Of a stretch of DNA of 64,000 nucleotides, positions 62,409 to 64,000 are shown piece after piece. Both the position numbers and the translations under genes were made by a program. The stretch lies in the NCBI RefSeq assembly GCF_017329605.1, contig NZ_JAFMTY010000005.1, positions 62,001-126,000 on the forward strand, in the 5' to 3' direction. Source of the stretch: Alicyclobacillus fructus (GTDB lineage Bacteria; Bacillota; Bacilli; Alicyclobacillales; Alicyclobacillaceae). Numbering within the stretch: the stretch's first letter is position 1; every line of letters begins with the position of its first letter. The notes under the pieces were generated by a model. The model was given only the letters and a program-made list of their open reading frames with translations, was not told the DNA's origin and made no database searches.

Positions 62409-64000
62409 GATCCCGCCTCCACCACCGGCATCACCGGCGCGTACTCGCGCACCAGCACCAGCCGCTTCTCGCTCGCGACCACGTGATCGTTCGCCGGCGC
62501 CGCCAGCTCGGGCAGACCGCCGTCCGCCGTCGCAAGGACGAGCGCGGCTTCGGATCCCCCGTGCCATCCTGCAGCCAGGCTCGACAAATACGCCCCGAGC
62601 GTTCGCCCAATGCCGTGCGTGAGTTGGCGATTGTACACGCCGTAGTCGGAAATCCAGGACGACGTCGGCACCTCCTGACTCGCGTTCACCGATCTCGTCT
62701 GCCCCGGCGCGAGCGCGCCCAGTTTGACGAGCATGCCGTCGTAGACCACCGCCACGTTCGTCAAGGTCATCCGCGTCTCGTTGGTCACGGTCCCAAACAA
62801 AAGGCCGTACGCTTCCTTGAAATTGCACTGGATCCGCCCGGCGTCGTCGTGGAATCCCGACGCAAACACGTAGCGCACATGCCAGCGCGGAACATCCGTC
62901 AGCGACACCCACGTCGCATCGGCGCTGTGCTCGATTCCGGCGTTCGCCACAGGCTGATTGTCGCTCTGCAGCGTGAGAATGTCGTCGCCTGCAGGCAATC
63001 GCAGGATCTCGTCGCCGCTGTCGGGCGACATGATGGCCAAAGCCCCATACTCGTACGCCTGGCCGTCGCCGAGCAACTCCATCACGCCGACGCCGTTCAT
63101 CAGCAGTCCTGCGGGCCGCGCCGATCCGCCGAGCGCAAAGACCCCGGCCGTGGTGAGCCCGCTGAGCGCGGGCAGGACCACCCACGCGAGCGCCGCTCGC
63201 CGCAACCGCCGAAGCACGTAAAACGTCACGGGCCCCGCGGCCAGCAGATAGGCCAGGAGCACCAAGCCAAAGGTGGAGAGTCCCGGCATGCGAAGCGGCT
63301 CCAGCGCGTCGCCCACGCTCGTCAGGCTGAGACCTCCCGTTGGGCGCAACAGATTGGACACGGCCGGATCGTCCACCTGGGCCATTCCGGCATCGTGGAA
63401 CAGGGCCGTCCACATCTGCGCGTTGCCTGGCCACGCCAAGAGGTCCGGATCCAGCGGGGAAAAGGCGGTCTGCCAGATCTGCCCACGGCCAAACGCCTCG
63501 CTTGCCACAAGAGGCTCTGCGTTCGAGCCCGCCCACAGTCGAGCGTCCGCGGCGATCTCGCCCGCCGTCGACTCGATTTGGCCTGGACCGTCGCTGGTGC
63601 CAGCGAAGCTGGCCAGCGCATCGCCGTTCACGACAGCAAACGCGCCAGGCGAGATGGGAAGCGCGCCGAGTTCGGCCGGGGCAAGCCCGGTTCCGGTTAC
63701 GACCAGCATGCCCCCCTGGTCGAGCCAAGCCGCAAGCGCACGCACCTGCGCCTTCGACAACGCGCGCAGCTCGTCCACGCTCGCCACGAGCGCGCTGAGA
63801 TCGGCGAGCGCTTGAGGGGACGTGGGCAGGTCGTACGCCCGGAGAGCGACCGGCAGGACGGGCGTGCCGTCCGCGCTCGTGCCCGCGAGAAACTGCGTGG
63901 CCTGGGAGCTATCGCTGACCACGCCGACGAGATCGACGTGGGAGACGCTGTTGCCGCCGAGCCATGAGGTCGAAACGACGCGGTTTCCGATGACGAGTTC
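62405..64000 (-). CDS. Large membrane-anchored protein of an ABC exporter operon, N-terminus outside window
   Basis: At least 531 residues; the frame is open to the right edge. The visible part starts in a region with a glutamine-amidotransferase-like fold (VDELRALSKAQVRALAAWLD then QGGMLVVTGTGLAPAELGAL), has a membrane pair at about 240-290 of the visible part (FGLVLLAYLLAAGPVTFYVL and LAWVVLPALSGLTTAGVFAL), and ends in a beta-rich extracytoplasmic domain. It resembles extracytoplasmic partners encoded beside ABC-2 exporters in Bacillales, but no function is known. The signal peptide, if any, is outside. Confidence 0.7.
   Translation of the reverse strand, partial: ELVIGNRVVSTSWLGGNSVSHVDLVGVVSDSSQATQFLAGTSADGTPVLPVALRAYDLPTSPQALADLSALVASVDELRALSKAQVRALAAWLDQGGMLVVTGTGLAPAELGALPISPGAFAVVNGDALASFAGTSDGPGQIESTAGEIAADARLWAGSNAEPLVASEAFGRGQIWQTAFSPLDPDLLAWPGNAQMWTALFHDAGMAQVDDPAVSNLLRPTGGLSLTSVGDALEPLRMPGLSTFGLVLLAYLLAAGPVTFYVLRRLRRAALAWVVLPALSGLTTAGVFALGGSARPAGLLMNGVGVMELLGDGQAYEYGALAIMSPDSGDEILRLPAGDDILTLQSDNQPVANAGIEHSADATWVSLTDVPRWHVRYVFASGFHDDAGRIQCNFKEAYGLLFGTVTNETRMTLTNVAVVYDGMLVKLGALAPGQTRSVNASQEVPTSSWISDYGVYNRQLTHGIGRTLGAYLSSLAAGWHGGSEAALVLATADGGLPELAAPANDHVVASEKRLVLVREYAPVMPVVEAGS

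Noticed and set aside
62409-63728. 440-codon N-terminal extension of the ABC ATPase
   Set aside because: It lies out of frame within the upstream large protein; the ATPase domain begins at the GTG at 62408 with a good ribosome binding site.

Overview
The window is a 64-kb stretch of core chromosome from a GC-rich, endospore-forming, probably thermo-acidophilic member of the Bacillales. Gene order and protein sequences look like Alicyclobacillus. The evidence is the combination of Firmicutes-type blocks (dnaG-rpoD, the yqf/era/recO block, rpsU-yqeY, hrcA-grpE-dnaK-dnaJ, the yqeG-to-comE block, alaS, hisS-aspS) with sporulation genes (yqfC, yqfD, gpr, a SASP-like gene, an uninterrupted sigK), a CIRCE element and two T-box leaders. 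Base composition is uniformly GC-rich apart from a few promoters and one AT-rich intergenic stretch near 49.5 kb. I see no prophage, IS element, CRISPR array, tRNA or rRNA. The species name is an inference.

Almost all genes are on the minus strand; read along that strand the layout is, from high to low coordinates: (1) 62.4-64.0 kb to 60.6 kb, an ABC-2 type exporter operon with a large membrane-anchored partner cut by the window edge; (2) a CaCA-family exchanger and, on the plus strand, hemL; (3) hisS-aspS behind an Asp-type T-box, then an acyl-CoA ligase, rarA, cymR and a cysteine desulfurase; (4) a zinc-ribbon protein, an AI-2E family permease, alaS behind an Ala T-box, ireB, ruvX, mltG, an unknown membrane protein and sigK; (5) yqeG-yqeH-aroE-nadD-yqeK-rsfS-yqeM, then plus-strand mntR, then comEA-comEC, ndh, holA and a SASP-like gene; (6) plus-strand rpsT, minus gpr, a plus-strand lytic transglycosylase, an unknown membrane protein, a CDF-like protein, lepA, hemW and the heat-shock operon hrcA-grpE-dnaK-dnaJ-prmA-rsmE-mtaB ending in a Nudix-DERA fusion gene; (7) a plus-strand Na/Pi family transporter, rpsU-yqeY, and the yqfC-yqfD-phoH-pgpH-ybeY-dgkA-era-yqzL-recO operon; (8) dnaG-rpoD, a YdcF-family protein and a truncated trmK.

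Functionally this is information processing and its quality control: replication (dnaG, holA, rarA), transcription (rpoD, sigK), tRNA charging and modification (alaS, hisS, aspS, mtaB, trmK), ribosome assembly and methylation (era, yqeH, rsfS, ybeY, rsmE, prmA, lepA), protein folding, envelope work (mltG, dgkA) and sporulation. Tight packing is the rule: many adjacent genes overlap by 4 bases (ATGA or GTGA), and GTG or TTG starts with good Shine-Dalgarno sequences are common, so several starts below are placed downstream of the longest reading frame.

I found no obvious new multi-gene system. The most unusual items are a single-gene fusion of a Nudix hydrolase to deoxyribose-phosphate aldolase, a ComEC that lacks its metallo-beta-lactamase domain, a 15-bp perfect hairpin that buries the holA ribosome binding site, a possible attenuator in the lepA leader, an Asp-reading T-box in front of hisS, and an AT-rich inverted repeat near 49.5 kb.
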